From: Flavobacteriales bacterium UBA2669 | Lineage (GTDB): Bacteria > Bacteroidota > Bacteroidia > Flavobacteriales_E > Vicingaceae | Reading direction: 5' to 3' | Length of the DNA: 64,000 bases | Assembly: GCA_002359215.1 (NCBI GenBank) | Contig: DEMN01000012.1 | Coordinates: forward strand, 831,786 to 895,785 | Shown here: one piece after another, positions 36,725 through 44,736 of the stretch | How positions within the stretch are numbered: the first letter of the stretch is position 1 | Layout of the letters: each line of letters begins with the position of its first letter | The notes under the pieces: generated by a model | Databases searched by the model: none | What the model was told of the DNA's origin: nothing | The model's input: the letters and a program-made list of their open reading frames with translations, nothing else | Program-made: the position numbers and the translations under genes

Positions 36725-37456
36725 ATGGCATACCATGATACACATTTTCATCTTGATTTGATACAATCACCTGAAAAAGTTGCAGAGGAGATTGAAAATA
36801 ATAGAATATATACAATTGCGGTTACCAATAGCCCTTCAGTATTTTTTTATACTGAAAAAATTGCCTCTAATAAAAAATACATAAGAGCGGCATTAGGTCT
36901 TCATCCTGAGCTAGCGGCAGAGAGACACAAGGAAGTGGATATGTTTTTGAAGTTGATTTCAAAAACGAAATATATAGGAGAGATAGGGCTTGACAATAGT
37001 AATAAAGCACCTAGCGATTATCAATTACAAAAAAAAGTATTTAGTCAAATAATTAATGCTTGTGCGGATGAGGGAGATAAAATTCTAACTATTCATAGCA
37101 GAAAAGCATCAAAGGATGTTATTGATATTGTAGGGGCAAAATTTCCGGGTAAAATTATTTTGCATTGGTTTTCAGATAATTTAAAAGAATTAGAAAGAGC
37201 TATCGATTTTGGATACTATTTTTCAATTAATTATAATATGATACATTCATCAAATGGTAGAAGAATTATAGATAGAATACCAATTGATAGGTTATTGATT
37301 GAAACTGACGGACCATTTACAAAAATAAATGGTCAGTTGAGCACTCCAATTTCAGCTAGTTTAATTACTGAAGAATTAGTTAAATATAAAAATTTTAGAA
37401 GTGAGGAATTTGAAAAAGAAAACCTTCACGAAAATTTTATTAGATTATTAAAATAA
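36725..37456 (+). CDS. qatD: QatD, TatD-like metal-dependent hydrolase of the Qat system
   Basis: 243 residues with the TatD amidohydrolase signature: HDTHFHLDL near the N-terminus (H7, H9), ALGLHPELAAE, IGEIGLDNS, LTIHSRKAS, ILHWFSD and LLIETDGPF near 197. TatD proteins are 3'-5' DNases. In the Qat system the TatD-like protein is a likely nuclease effector. It is the last gene of the operon. The next gene begins 122 bases away in what looks like transposon-associated DNA. Confidence 0.93.
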   Translation: MAYHDTHFHLDLIQSPEKVAEEIENNRIYTIAVTNSPSVFFYTEKIASNKKYIRAALGLHPELAAERHKEVDMFLKLISKTKYIGEIGLDNSNKAPSDYQLQKKVFSQIINACADEGDKILTIHSRKASKDVIDIVGAKFPGKIILHWFSDNLKELERAIDFGYYFSINYNMIHSSNGRRIIDRIPIDRLLIETDGPFTKINGQLSTPISASLITEELVKYKNFRSEEFEKENLHENFIRLLK

Positions 37457-37578
37457 CTAATTCTTTTTTTTTGTGACATTTAAAGTGAAAAGTTGTAATA
37501 ATGAAATATTTTATTGTTAATCCAAATCATTTGTATTAATAAACTATAATTAATTTAGTCGTTTAGGTTCTCTTCTCC

Positions 37579-38577
37579 ATGGAAATAACGATTGATGAAA
37601 TAAAAAAAAACGTTACTACTACACTAATAGATATTGATCAATTTAAGTTAAAAATCATCAGTAAATTTTTAGGGTATCAGTATTTTGATGACTTTATACA
37701 AGATTTTTTTCTTTTTCAAAAAGATCCAATTTTAATTTGTGAAACCCCAATTATTTTTTTTAATGAAAAAATAAGTACTCGCATCTTAGATTTAAATAAA
37801 AACGAGCTTCGATGGTTTAGAAAATTTAAAATGAATTATTGTTACAATAATATTGATTTACTTGTTCGTTTAGAATTTATTTTACATGACTATATTATAA
37901 AAAAATATAAAATTGTCCCTAAAGAAGAATTAGAAATTATTAATAATAAGATAAATAAATTAAGATATCTTCACCTGAGAAGTGAAGATGCCTCTGTTAA
38001 GTTTATGATTAATTATTATGATGATAGACGAAATGAACTGTTTCCTAATGTATTTTTTGAGCTTGAAGAACCTGTTCTTTCTCCAATAGAAAATATAACT
38101 TATAATAAAGAAACCACCCACTCTTGTAAGATTACTTTAAAAAGCTATCAATTTAAATTTTTAAAATTTCAAAAAGAATTAGATTATTTAGCAGAAAATC
38201 TCTTAAGTAATCACTACATTAATAATAAAGAAGACTTTTCTAACTTATTCATTTGTGCTATAAGTAATAAAAAGAGAGAATTTCTTGAGGGCAAATTAAA
38301 AGTAGAATGGTGTGATGATAATCAATATTCATTGGCTTACTTGTTTAATTTGTTAATTCAAAAAAAAATAGTAGCAATGGATGGTAATATTTATAAAAAT
38401 ATATCTGAAACTTTTTTATTTAAGAAAAGAACAATTTCTTCAGATAGTTTAAGGAGTGATTATAAGATAAATACTTTTCCTATTCTAAAGAATAACTCTT
38501 TTAAACCTTTACAAAATAAAAGTAGAAGTGACAGTTTGCTTGAAATATGGGAAATAGTCAATAATATAAATATTTAA
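37579..38577 (+). CDS. Unknown protein next to the transposition module
   Basis: 332 residues, very AT-rich codons (Lys, Asn, Ile), no membrane span or signal peptide. The body is predicted mostly helical from its heptad-like pattern. The C-terminal part (YSLAYLFNLLIQKKIVAMDG...FLFKKRTISSDSLRS) resembles the C-terminal helix-turn-helix-like end seen in several Bacteroidota mobile-element regulators, but the match is weak. It lies between qatD and the transposase gene, and its upstream region has a T9 run. It may be a cargo or regulatory gene of the transposon. I do not recognise the family. Confidence 0.55.
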   Translation: MEITIDEIKKNVTTTLIDIDQFKLKIISKFLGYQYFDDFIQDFFLFQKDPILICETPIIFFNEKISTRILDLNKNELRWFRKFKMNYCYNNIDLLVRLEFILHDYIIKKYKIVPKEELEIINNKINKLRYLHLRSEDASVKFMINYYDDRRNELFPNVFFELEEPVLSPIENITYNKETTHSCKITLKSYQFKFLKFQKELDYLAENLLSNHYINNKEDFSNLFICAISNKKREFLEGKLKVEWCDDNQYSLAYLFNLLIQKKIVAMDGNIYKNISETFLFKKRTISSDSLRSDYKINTFPILKNNSFKPLQNKSRSDSLLEIWEIVNNINI

Positions 38578-38590
38578 GTAATTTCTAATT

Positions 38591-38623
38591 CGGACAACTT
38601 ACGACTAACTTACGGACAACTTT
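38591..38623. repeat. Three tandem 11-bp repeats upstream of the transposase
   Basis: CGGACAACTTA, CGACTAACTTA and CGGACAACTTT follow each other without gaps. The 11-bp period is about one helical turn, so bound proteins would stack on one DNA face. Clustered short repeats at this place fit transposase (TnsB/MuA-type) end-binding sites or an operator. Confidence 0.7.
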
Positions 38624-38710
38624 CAGATTTAGTTAATTCTCAAACAAATAGGCTTTTTAAGCACTTTTTTTTCTATATTTTTGAAGCAATTAAATTTCTT
38701 TTTTAACCAA

Positions 38711-38775
38711 AAAAAAGATGAGCCTTAGTTTATTGAAGTAGTTGGCGCTACATTCAATAAAAGCACATCTTTTTT
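38711..38775 (+). promoter_or_regulatory. Nested hairpin before the transposase start
   Basis: Outer arms AAAAAAGATG (38711-38720) and CATCTTTTTT (38766-38775) enclose an inner inverted repeat, TTTATTGAAGTAG (38729-38741) with CTACATTCAATAAA (38748-38761). The structure ends in a T run 15 bases before the transposase ATG. It could terminate incoming transcription, protecting the element from read-through, or hide the start codon region. Confidence 0.65.
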
Positions 38776-38790
38776 AAAATTACTATATTT

Positions 38791-40830
38791 ATGTACAAAG
38801 TTAATCTTTTCAGATTGATTAACCAAGAATTGTGGGGGTCAATCGAATTCTTATTAGACAAAAATGTTCCTCAAAAAACAATTGACTCCGGGGTATCAAC
38901 CTTTAACAAAGGGAAGAGTATTCGTTGGGAGTCAATAGAATTAGTAGGTGAAAGATATCTATTCATAAGGTATCAATCTATACCTCTAAATACTGTAAGA
39001 CGTTATTCTTTACCCAGAGAATCAGATATTCCCATTCAAAAAGTTCAAGAATATGATATTCTAAACCATTATTTAAATAAAAAAATAGAATCAATCATAA
39101 TAAAATACAATGTTAGTATAAACAAATATTGGAGAAGATATTTCCCTTATTATGAAAAACTTCCTATAGATGATTCTATGAGAATTAAGTTAGCAAAAAC
39201 ACATGCTTTAGTAAGTGAAATTATTCAGCTATCACGACAAGGTAACTGTTTAACGAAGTTGTTTGATGCTTACAAAGAAGTTCGTTTCAAACATAATCTA
39301 GTTTTAAGTGTTAATTCATACTCATCATTTCATGCAAAGATTAACAGATGTAAAGAAGAAGCTATAGAAGATGTATTACCACACGCTTTGTTAGGACAAA
39401 AATCTAATAATTTAATATTTAGTGAAGTTTGGCAGAAAAAAACGTTGTATTTATATGCAAAAAGCAACAACCCTTCAAAAATGATGGTTTATAATCAATT
39501 AAATGATGAACGAATAAGGATCGGGTTAAAAAAAATCTCTTATTCAACCATAAGAGAATTTTTATCAAGACCTATAATAAATAACCAATCTGTTTTGAAA
39601 AGATATGGGGTAGAATATTTTAACAACACAATAAGTCCTTATATATCAAGATACAATAATTATTTAAGTAGCGTTTGGGAGATGGATGGTTCGAAACTAC
39701 CTTTTTTAGTTACGCTACCTAATAGTAATAAAGTAGTTAGAATGAGTTTTGTTATTGTTATTGATGTTTACTCAAATAGAATTATAGGTTTTAGTTTAGG
39801 TTTTACAGAGAATGCAGATTTAGTTTTAGAAGCCTTATTAATGGCTTTTTCAAAAACAGGACAAATCCCAAGTATGTTTGTTCATGATAAAGGAACTGCT
39901 TTTACATCTTCTAAATTATCAACGATAAAAGAATATACATACTCGTTAGGTTCTAAATGGAAAACTTGTAAAGCTATTAATCCGAAAGAAAAAGGGAAAG
40001 TAGAAAGAACAATAGGAACACTAAAATCATCTTTTTTTAAGCAATTTGATAGTTATTTAGGAGAAGGGATTAAGTCAAAAAGAGAATATGCTCATCCTTC
40101 AAAAGAAAAATTAAAGGAAATATGGAAAAACGAAAACTTAAATAGTGTAAAAGATATATATAAGATATTATTCGATTCTGTTGTAGAATTTAATTCTACA
40201 ATTTCTTTCAATAAACAACAATCTCCAAATGAAATATTTAAAGAGGGGTTAAAACAGAAAGTAAAAAGGTATATAAACATTAATGAAGAGCATATTGCCT
40301 TAATGTTTTACAATAAAACTACTATTAAAATAAAACAATCAACTATTAAATTTAATTTCGAAAATAAAACATTTAAGTATGTTATACCCGAAAGATATAG
40401 GTTGTCATTAAATGGAACAAGAGTTTTTATTTATTATAATCCAAAAGATTCATCTTCAGCTTACATTTTTAATGCAAACTCAAACAGAAAGTTTATCTGT
40501 AAAGTACAAGAAGATTACAAGGTATCAGTACTCAAAAGTGATTGGTCTCAAAAAGAAAAGGAATTTATAAAACAAAGAGCAGAAGAAAATCAAAATTTAA
40601 AAGTTCAAACCCTTGAGAATTTAAATTCAATAGAAGATGAGTTTTATAACAATATCGATGAAATTCCATCAACAGCCATTTTACCAGAAATTCATGATAA
40701 AGAATTGATAAGTACATCAGAACTTAATGATATTATTGAATTAAATCAAATTAATTACTCAGGTAGTTCTTCTGATATAGATAAAGAAGCATTTGATATA
40801 AACAGAATTGTAATTAATCCTACAAATTAA
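38791..40830 (+). CDS. DDE transposase of the Mu/Tn7 (TnsB/TniA) type
   Basis: 679 residues. The RNase H-like core has D299 in VWEMDGSKLPF, D366 in MFVHDKGTAFTS and E405 in KEKGKVERTIGTLKS, the DDE triad. The C-terminal beta-barrel (ALMFYNKTTIKIKQSTIKF) follows as in MuA/TnsB, and a ~100-residue acidic tail probably contacts the ATPase. The N-terminal ~290 residues hold the end-binding helix-turn-helix domains. It would cut and join transposon ends together with the ATPase encoded 7 bases downstream. Confidence 0.92.
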   Translation: MYKVNLFRLINQELWGSIEFLLDKNVPQKTIDSGVSTFNKGKSIRWESIELVGERYLFIRYQSIPLNTVRRYSLPRESDIPIQKVQEYDILNHYLNKKIESIIIKYNVSINKYWRRYFPYYEKLPIDDSMRIKLAKTHALVSEIIQLSRQGNCLTKLFDAYKEVRFKHNLVLSVNSYSSFHAKINRCKEEAIEDVLPHALLGQKSNNLIFSEVWQKKTLYLYAKSNNPSKMMVYNQLNDERIRIGLKKISYSTIREFLSRPIINNQSVLKRYGVEYFNNTISPYISRYNNYLSSVWEMDGSKLPFLVTLPNSNKVVRMSFVIVIDVYSNRIIGFSLGFTENADLVLEALLMAFSKTGQIPSMFVHDKGTAFTSSKLSTIKEYTYSLGSKWKTCKAINPKEKGKVERTIGTLKSSFFKQFDSYLGEGIKSKREYAHPSKEKLKEIWKNENLNSVKDIYKILFDSVVEFNSTISFNKQQSPNEIFKEGLKQKVKRYININEEHIALMFYNKTTIKIKQSTIKFNFENKTFKYVIPERYRLSLNGTRVFIYYNPKDSSSAYIFNANSNRKFICKVQEDYKVSVLKSDWSQKEKEFIKQRAEENQNLKVQTLENLNSIEDEFYNNIDEIPSTAILPEIHDKELISTSELNDIIELNQINYSGSSSDIDKEAFDINRIVINPTN

Positions 40831-40837
40831 ACTAACT

Positions 40838-41554
40838 ATGTTTAAATTTAAGATACACCAATTAGATAACTTTAAACTTGTTCAAAAAGTTTGTAACGAA
40901 GCTATGATAAATAATTTAATGATAGGAGTGATTGCACCTCCTGGAATAGGCAAGACTTTTTCATTAAATTATTTTACTAAAACAAATCACAATGTGTTTT
41001 ACATAGAATTAGGGAAGTCTGTTACATCTAAAGAAATGTATAACCGGATATTAAATAGTATTAAAAATCAAAATACAAATACAAAGAAATCAGTTACAGA
41101 AATTTTAAGAGAAATAAAAATGGAACTAGAAAATAATGGGTCTAAAAATCTTATAATTATTGATGAAGCAGGTATGTTTAATAAAAGTAGATTGAGTTAT
41201 TTTCATGAATTGAGAAATCTTACATTATACAATTGTGGAATTGTAATTAGCGGACCTAAAAATTTTGAGAAAAATATAATTGATTGGGTTCAAGACGAGA
41301 TTGAAGGGGTTGAAGAATTTTATTCCAGAGTGAGTTATTGGGCAAATCTAAATAGGCCTACAAATGCTGAAATTAAAGCTATTTTTAAAAATGAAAATTT
41401 AGGGAAGACAGATATGGAGAAGACATTATTAAACAACATATTAAAAAGCCCTTACGAAAAAAGAAGTTGGAGAAAAATAGAGATGCTTATACAAAGGTGT
41501 TTATTTGATCAAGAATTATCAAGTAAAAAGGATGCGGATAAAACTATAGATTAA
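40838..41554 (+). CDS. AAA ATPase transposition protein (TnsC/TniB/MuB type)
   Basis: 238 residues. Walker A is APPGIGKTFSLNYF, Walker B is NLIIIDEAGMFNKSRL, and the sensor region is IVISGPKNF. At 238 residues it is at the short end, close to MuB/TniB-like proteins. These ATPases polymerise on DNA, select the target and activate the transposase. It follows the transposase by 7 bases. No TniQ/TnsD-type target selector was found in the window. Confidence 0.88.
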   Translation: MFKFKIHQLDNFKLVQKVCNEAMINNLMIGVIAPPGIGKTFSLNYFTKTNHNVFYIELGKSVTSKEMYNRILNSIKNQNTNTKKSVTEILREIKMELENNGSKNLIIIDEAGMFNKSRLSYFHELRNLTLYNCGIVISGPKNFEKNIIDWVQDEIEGVEEFYSRVSYWANLNRPTNAEIKAIFKNENLGKTDMEKTLLNNILKSPYEKRSWRKIEMLIQRCLFDQELSSKKDADKTID

Positions 41555-41645
41555 TCCGCAGTTGATTTTAAATAATTAAACCTTGTTACCACAAGCTTCA
41601 ATTAATGCAATTTTTAATACGTTTTTTCCGCAGTAAAATAAAATT

Positions 41646-42230
41646 ATGAGAGTTTTAATATATGCTAGGGTTTCTACAAAAAGTGGAAGACAAGATGTTT
41701 CAAACCAATTATTACAGCTAAGAAAATATTGTGAATTTAAAGATTACACTATTATTGAAGAAGTAATAGATAATGAGTCCGGAATGTCAAATACGAGAGA
41801 GGGGTTTAAACTTATTTTTTCAAAAGCTGCAAAAGGTGATTATGATCTTTTGCTATTTTGGTCATTAGATAGGTTTTCAAGAGAAGGTTCTAGAAAAACA
41901 ATTCAATATTTGCAGAGGTTAGATGAGTCCGGTGTTAAGTTTAAATCATTACAAGAAGAATATATAGATTCAACCGGTATATTCAAAGATGCTATTGTGG
42001 CTCTGTTAGCAGCTTTAGCTGAACAAGAAAGGATACGGCTTTCAGAAAGAGTAATTGCTGGATTAGAAAGAGCTAAGTTAAAAGGAAAGGTGGGAGGGAG
42101 GCCTTCAATTTCAAATAGAACTATCAGAAGCATAAAAAGATACAAGCGTATGGGCTTAAGTAATAGAGCTGTCGGAAGAATACTTAATATAGATGATAAA
42201 ACAGTCGCTAAATATTCATTTCTAGAATAA
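41646..42230 (+). CDS. Serine recombinase (resolvase/invertase)
   Basis: 194 residues, the small resolvase form. The catalytic domain starts LIYARVSTKSGRQDV with Ser10. Next are LLFWSLDRFSREG, ALLAALAEQERIRLSERV, and a C-terminal helix-turn-helix (MGLSNRAVGRILNIDDKTVAKY). With a Mu/Tn7-type transposase and ATPase it probably resolves cointegrates made by replicative transposition, as TniR does in Tn5053-like elements. It begins 91 bases after the ATPase gene. The gap contains two copies of CCGCAGT (near 41555 and 41628). Confidence 0.92.
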   Translation: MRVLIYARVSTKSGRQDVSNQLLQLRKYCEFKDYTIIEEVIDNESGMSNTREGFKLIFSKAAKGDYDLLLFWSLDRFSREGSRKTIQYLQRLDESGVKFKSLQEEYIDSTGIFKDAIVALLAALAEQERIRLSERVIAGLERAKLKGKVGGRPSISNRTIRSIKRYKRMGLSNRAVGRILNIDDKTVAKYSFLE

Positions 42231-42259
42231 CCACAACATTCAACTTTATACTAACACTT

Positions 42260-42317
42260 TTGTTTAGAACAAATTTCATTAACTTTGATTAATGAAAAAA
42301 GCAACTATTCGATAGTT
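42260..42317 (+). promoter_or_regulatory. Candidate promoter plus palindrome after the resolvase
   Basis: TTG (42260-42262), then 17 bases, then TAACTTTG (42280-42287) fit the flavobacterial promoter layout. A palindrome, AACTAT-TCG-ATAGTT (42303-42317), follows near the expected start site and could be an operator or a resolvase site. The promoter points into the small-gene run that follows. Confidence 0.45.
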
Positions 42318-42365
42318 TTAAACTAGGAGAGAGGCTTTCTAATTTTTTATTATAATAACAATAAG

Positions 42366-42533
42366 ATGTCTGAAATCATTCTTAATAAAGCTGCTTTAAA
42401 GAAAATTTCTTTTTATACGTTAGATTACACAAAGTCTATTAAAGCCTTTATAGAAAAAGAATGTAAAAGCAAAGAAAAAGGAACAAAGTCTAATACAAGA
42501 AATAAAAAGACTACTTATATTTCTGACCTTTAG
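42366..42533 (+). CDS. Small basic ORF downstream of the resolvase
   Basis: 55 residues, MSEIILNKAALKKISFYTLD at the start, then a Lys-rich tail (FIEKECKSKEKGTKS). No family is recognised. A candidate promoter lies ~80 bases upstream. It may be a real small gene or a remnant of a longer one. Confidence 0.3.
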   Translation: MSEIILNKAALKKISFYTLDYTKSIKAFIEKECKSKEKGTKSNTRNKKTTYISDL

Positions 42534-42542
42534 TTAAGAAGT

Positions 42543-42561
42543 TATGGTAACATTTACAATG
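42543..42561 (+). repeat. 19-bp direct repeat, copy 1
   Basis: TATGGTAACATTTACAATG recurs at 43064-43082. The two copies bracket the gene at 42593-43054 and lie in otherwise unrelated intergenic sequence. Confidence 0.85.
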
Positions 42562-42592
42562 GGATTTTCAAGGTAACTAACATTCATCTATA

Positions 42593-43054
42593 ATGAAACT
42601 ATCTCCAGAAAAAATAAATGAATTAAAAAGATTAGTAACACAAGCTTTAGATAAACTTTACCAAAAAGATTTTGAGTTAATAAAAAAATCGGTAGGAGAA
42701 AGGAGTATAGCTTTTCGTTTAGGGGTAATTATGGAATGTCTGAAAAATGATAATACTGATTTCAAAGATTACGATTTAGATGCAGAATATAATAAAAATG
42801 AAGACGATTTTAAAAGAACTCTATCAAAACCAAATGGAGCTATGCCTGATTTAATCTTGCATAAACGAGGAAACAACTGGAATAACTTGCTGATTATAGA
42901 AATTAAACGACCGAAAAAATACAATGGTAGAGCATCTGATAGACAAAAATTAAAAGATTTTACAAATAAGAAGGGTGTTTACCAATACGGTTTAGGTGTT
43001 TTTATTATTTTGGGGACAACGAAAGATAAAGTTAAATTGGAGTACTATCTTTAA
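42593..43054 (+). CDS. PD-(D/E)XK nuclease-like protein of unknown role
   Basis: 153 residues. The motif order resembles a PD-(D/E)XK fold: GERSIAFRLGVIMECL near the start, DLDAEYNKNEDD, then MPDLILHKRGNNWNNLLIIE with the catalytic-looking PD and the following EIKRPKK, giving D...E-x-K. This matches a widespread family of small hypothetical proteins in bacterial accessory DNA as I recall it. It could cut DNA as a small restriction or defence nuclease, or be an inactive fold. It is bracketed by the 19-bp direct repeat, suggesting a mobile cassette. Confidence 0.65.
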   Translation: MKLSPEKINELKRLVTQALDKLYQKDFELIKKSVGERSIAFRLGVIMECLKNDNTDFKDYDLDAEYNKNEDDFKRTLSKPNGAMPDLILHKRGNNWNNLLIIEIKRPKKYNGRASDRQKLKDFTNKKGVYQYGLGVFIILGTTKDKVKLEYYL

Positions 43055-43063
43055 ATATAAAGA

Positions 43064-43082
43064 TATGGTAACATTTACAATG
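43064..43082 (+). repeat. 19-bp direct repeat, copy 2
   Basis: Second copy of the repeat at 42543-42561, 521 bp away, just after the PD-(D/E)XK-like gene. Confidence 0.85.
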
Positions 43083-43143
43083 CGAAACCTAGCCTGTATT
43101 TTGAAGAATTTATCATCAGTCAAACCTTAATTGATACAAAAGA

Positions 43144-44226
43144 ATGAAATTAGAATTGCCAAAAATTAAGTTAAATAAATCTGAAAAAATATGGGTAACC
43201 CATTTATGGAGAAAAATTAAGAACAACGAAAAAATATCCTATAGAATTCTTAGAATTGAATTGTATGAAAAATTACCTTTAGGGTTTGACTCTGCAAAAA
43301 TTGATAATAGGGTGGTGCAGTATGGAGGTGTTGAAATTACCCTGTTAGGTATTCATCTTATTGATCCAAATTATAGAATAATAGAAAAAGCTAATTCTGT
43401 TCTTGAGGCAATAAAACAACTGTTGCTTAAAGATAAAGACGCTGAAACAGAAAATATAGAAGCACAAAGTGTAGCAGAATCTACAAACTTGTCTGTTTCT
43501 GACGTTGGAATGGTATTTAAGTTAATCGGGGAATATGGCGGTTTTTGGAGCAGCTCTTCAAGTAACAAAGATTACTATGGTTTTAAATCAATTAATTTAG
43601 GAACAGAAAGAGAAGCTTTTGAAAGGTATTTAAACTTTACGTCTATAGAGGAAGTTATTAATGATTATTATAAAGCTAAAAATAAAAATTCTGAAGAGTA
43701 TTATCATTATGACGAATATTTATCAAAATCAAATAAAGTAAAAAAGGAAAACATATTTGGTTCAAAAATCGAACAAGTAGATGAAGGTTTATGTTTCGTA
43801 TTAATGCCTTTTACAGAAGAATGGTCAGATCGTATATATAAAAATTATATTAGGGAGAATATTGAAAAAATGGGGTTACAATGCTTAAGAGCTGATAATC
43901 TGACAGGGCAAATAATCATAGAAGATATATGGGTAAAGATAAATCAGGCTGCTTTTATCATTGCAGATGTGACGGGAAGAAATCCTAATGTGATGTATGA
44001 ATTGGGAATTGCTCATACATTAGGTAAACCTGTTATCTTAATAACTCAAGAAATAGACAAAATTCCGTTTGATTTCACTCATCTAAGGCATTATAAATAT
44101 GAAGATCATGTTCCAGGTCTAGAAATCTTTAGTAATCAATTAAAAAGTATGATACCAGAAATTTATAAAAAGTATTACCCTAATAATAGAAGAAGTTTTA
44201 ATTTATCTAGTAGCGATTTAACATAA
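43144..44226 (+). CDS. Protein with C-terminal nucleoside-deoxyribosyltransferase/TIR-like domain
   Basis: 360 residues. The C-terminal ~150 residues have a flavodoxin/Rossmann-like pattern: GLCFVLMPFTEEWSDRIYKN, LQCLRADNLTGQIIIEDIWV, AAFIIADVTGRNPNVMYELG and KPVILITQEIDKIPFDF. This resembles NDT-like and TIR-like nucleotide-cleaving or sensing domains found in bacterial immunity. The glutamate in NPNVMYELG would be the catalytic residue. The N-terminal ~110 residues (WVTHLWRKIKNNEKISYRIL) look like a small helical or winged-helix domain. The architecture suggests sensor plus effector. A simple metabolic NDT is less likely because of the extra domain and the island setting. Confidence 0.65.
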   Translation: MKLELPKIKLNKSEKIWVTHLWRKIKNNEKISYRILRIELYEKLPLGFDSAKIDNRVVQYGGVEITLLGIHLIDPNYRIIEKANSVLEAIKQLLLKDKDAETENIEAQSVAESTNLSVSDVGMVFKLIGEYGGFWSSSSSNKDYYGFKSINLGTEREAFERYLNFTSIEEVINDYYKAKNKNSEEYYHYDEYLSKSNKVKKENIFGSKIEQVDEGLCFVLMPFTEEWSDRIYKNYIRENIEKMGLQCLRADNLTGQIIIEDIWVKINQAAFIIADVTGRNPNVMYELGIAHTLGKPVILITQEIDKIPFDFTHLRHYKYEDHVPGLEIFSNQLKSMIPEIYKKYYPNNRRSFNLSSSDLT

Positions 44227-44235
44227 CATCGACAA

Positions 44236-44736
44236 ATGAATAGACAATCAAAATTAATTGGGCTCCTCGTAATTTTCATAATGACTATATGGATAAGCAG
44301 TTGTGCATCCTTAAGACCAGCTACAAGTATTAAAAATGGAAACATTCTCAATTACAAATACATATATATTACCCCGACAAACAGTTTGACTTCAAGTTCG
44401 GGAGCAACATTTAATGGACAGTATTATTCTTCAAGTAAAACTGTTAATCCAAGTGACGTGATTACAGGCATAATATCAAAAGAAGGACTGATTAGATTGC
44501 CTGAACTAAAATCCGAATTGACAGAAGAAACCTTAATAGTTAACTATGGTGAAAGCGGAAGACGAAATACTGGTTTAGGTGGATATACAATTGAAGTAAC
44601 TATTCAATTTATTTCTGCAAAGACCAATTCACTAGTTTGTTCATGTACAGCCGAAGGACAAGGTTCGACCGAAGCTGACGATATTAGGCAAGCTATTACT
44701 AGATGCCTAAATGAATTGATACAGGAAAGAAATTGA
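44236..44736 (+). CDS. Predicted lipoprotein
   Basis: 166 residues with a basic n-region, a hydrophobic stretch and a lipobox ISSC (MTIWISSCASLRP), so it is likely lipid-anchored. The mature part has YIYITPTNSLTSSSGATFNG and a C-terminal EADDIRQAITRCLNELI. I do not recognise the family. It begins 9 bases after the NDT/TIR-like gene and may be part of the same cassette. The sequence around its start shares TAACATCGACA with a site 50 bases after its stop. Confidence 0.7.
   Translation: MNRQSKLIGLLVIFIMTIWISSCASLRPATSIKNGNILNYKYIYITPTNSLTSSSGATFNGQYYSSSKTVNPSDVITGIISKEGLIRLPELKSELTEETLIVNYGESGRRNTGLGGYTIEVTIQFISAKTNSLVCSCTAEGQGSTEADDIRQAITRCLNELIQERN

Noticed and set aside
36725..37456. Housekeeping TatD DNase
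   Set aside because: Its tight operon with qatA-C and the complete gene order point to QatD.
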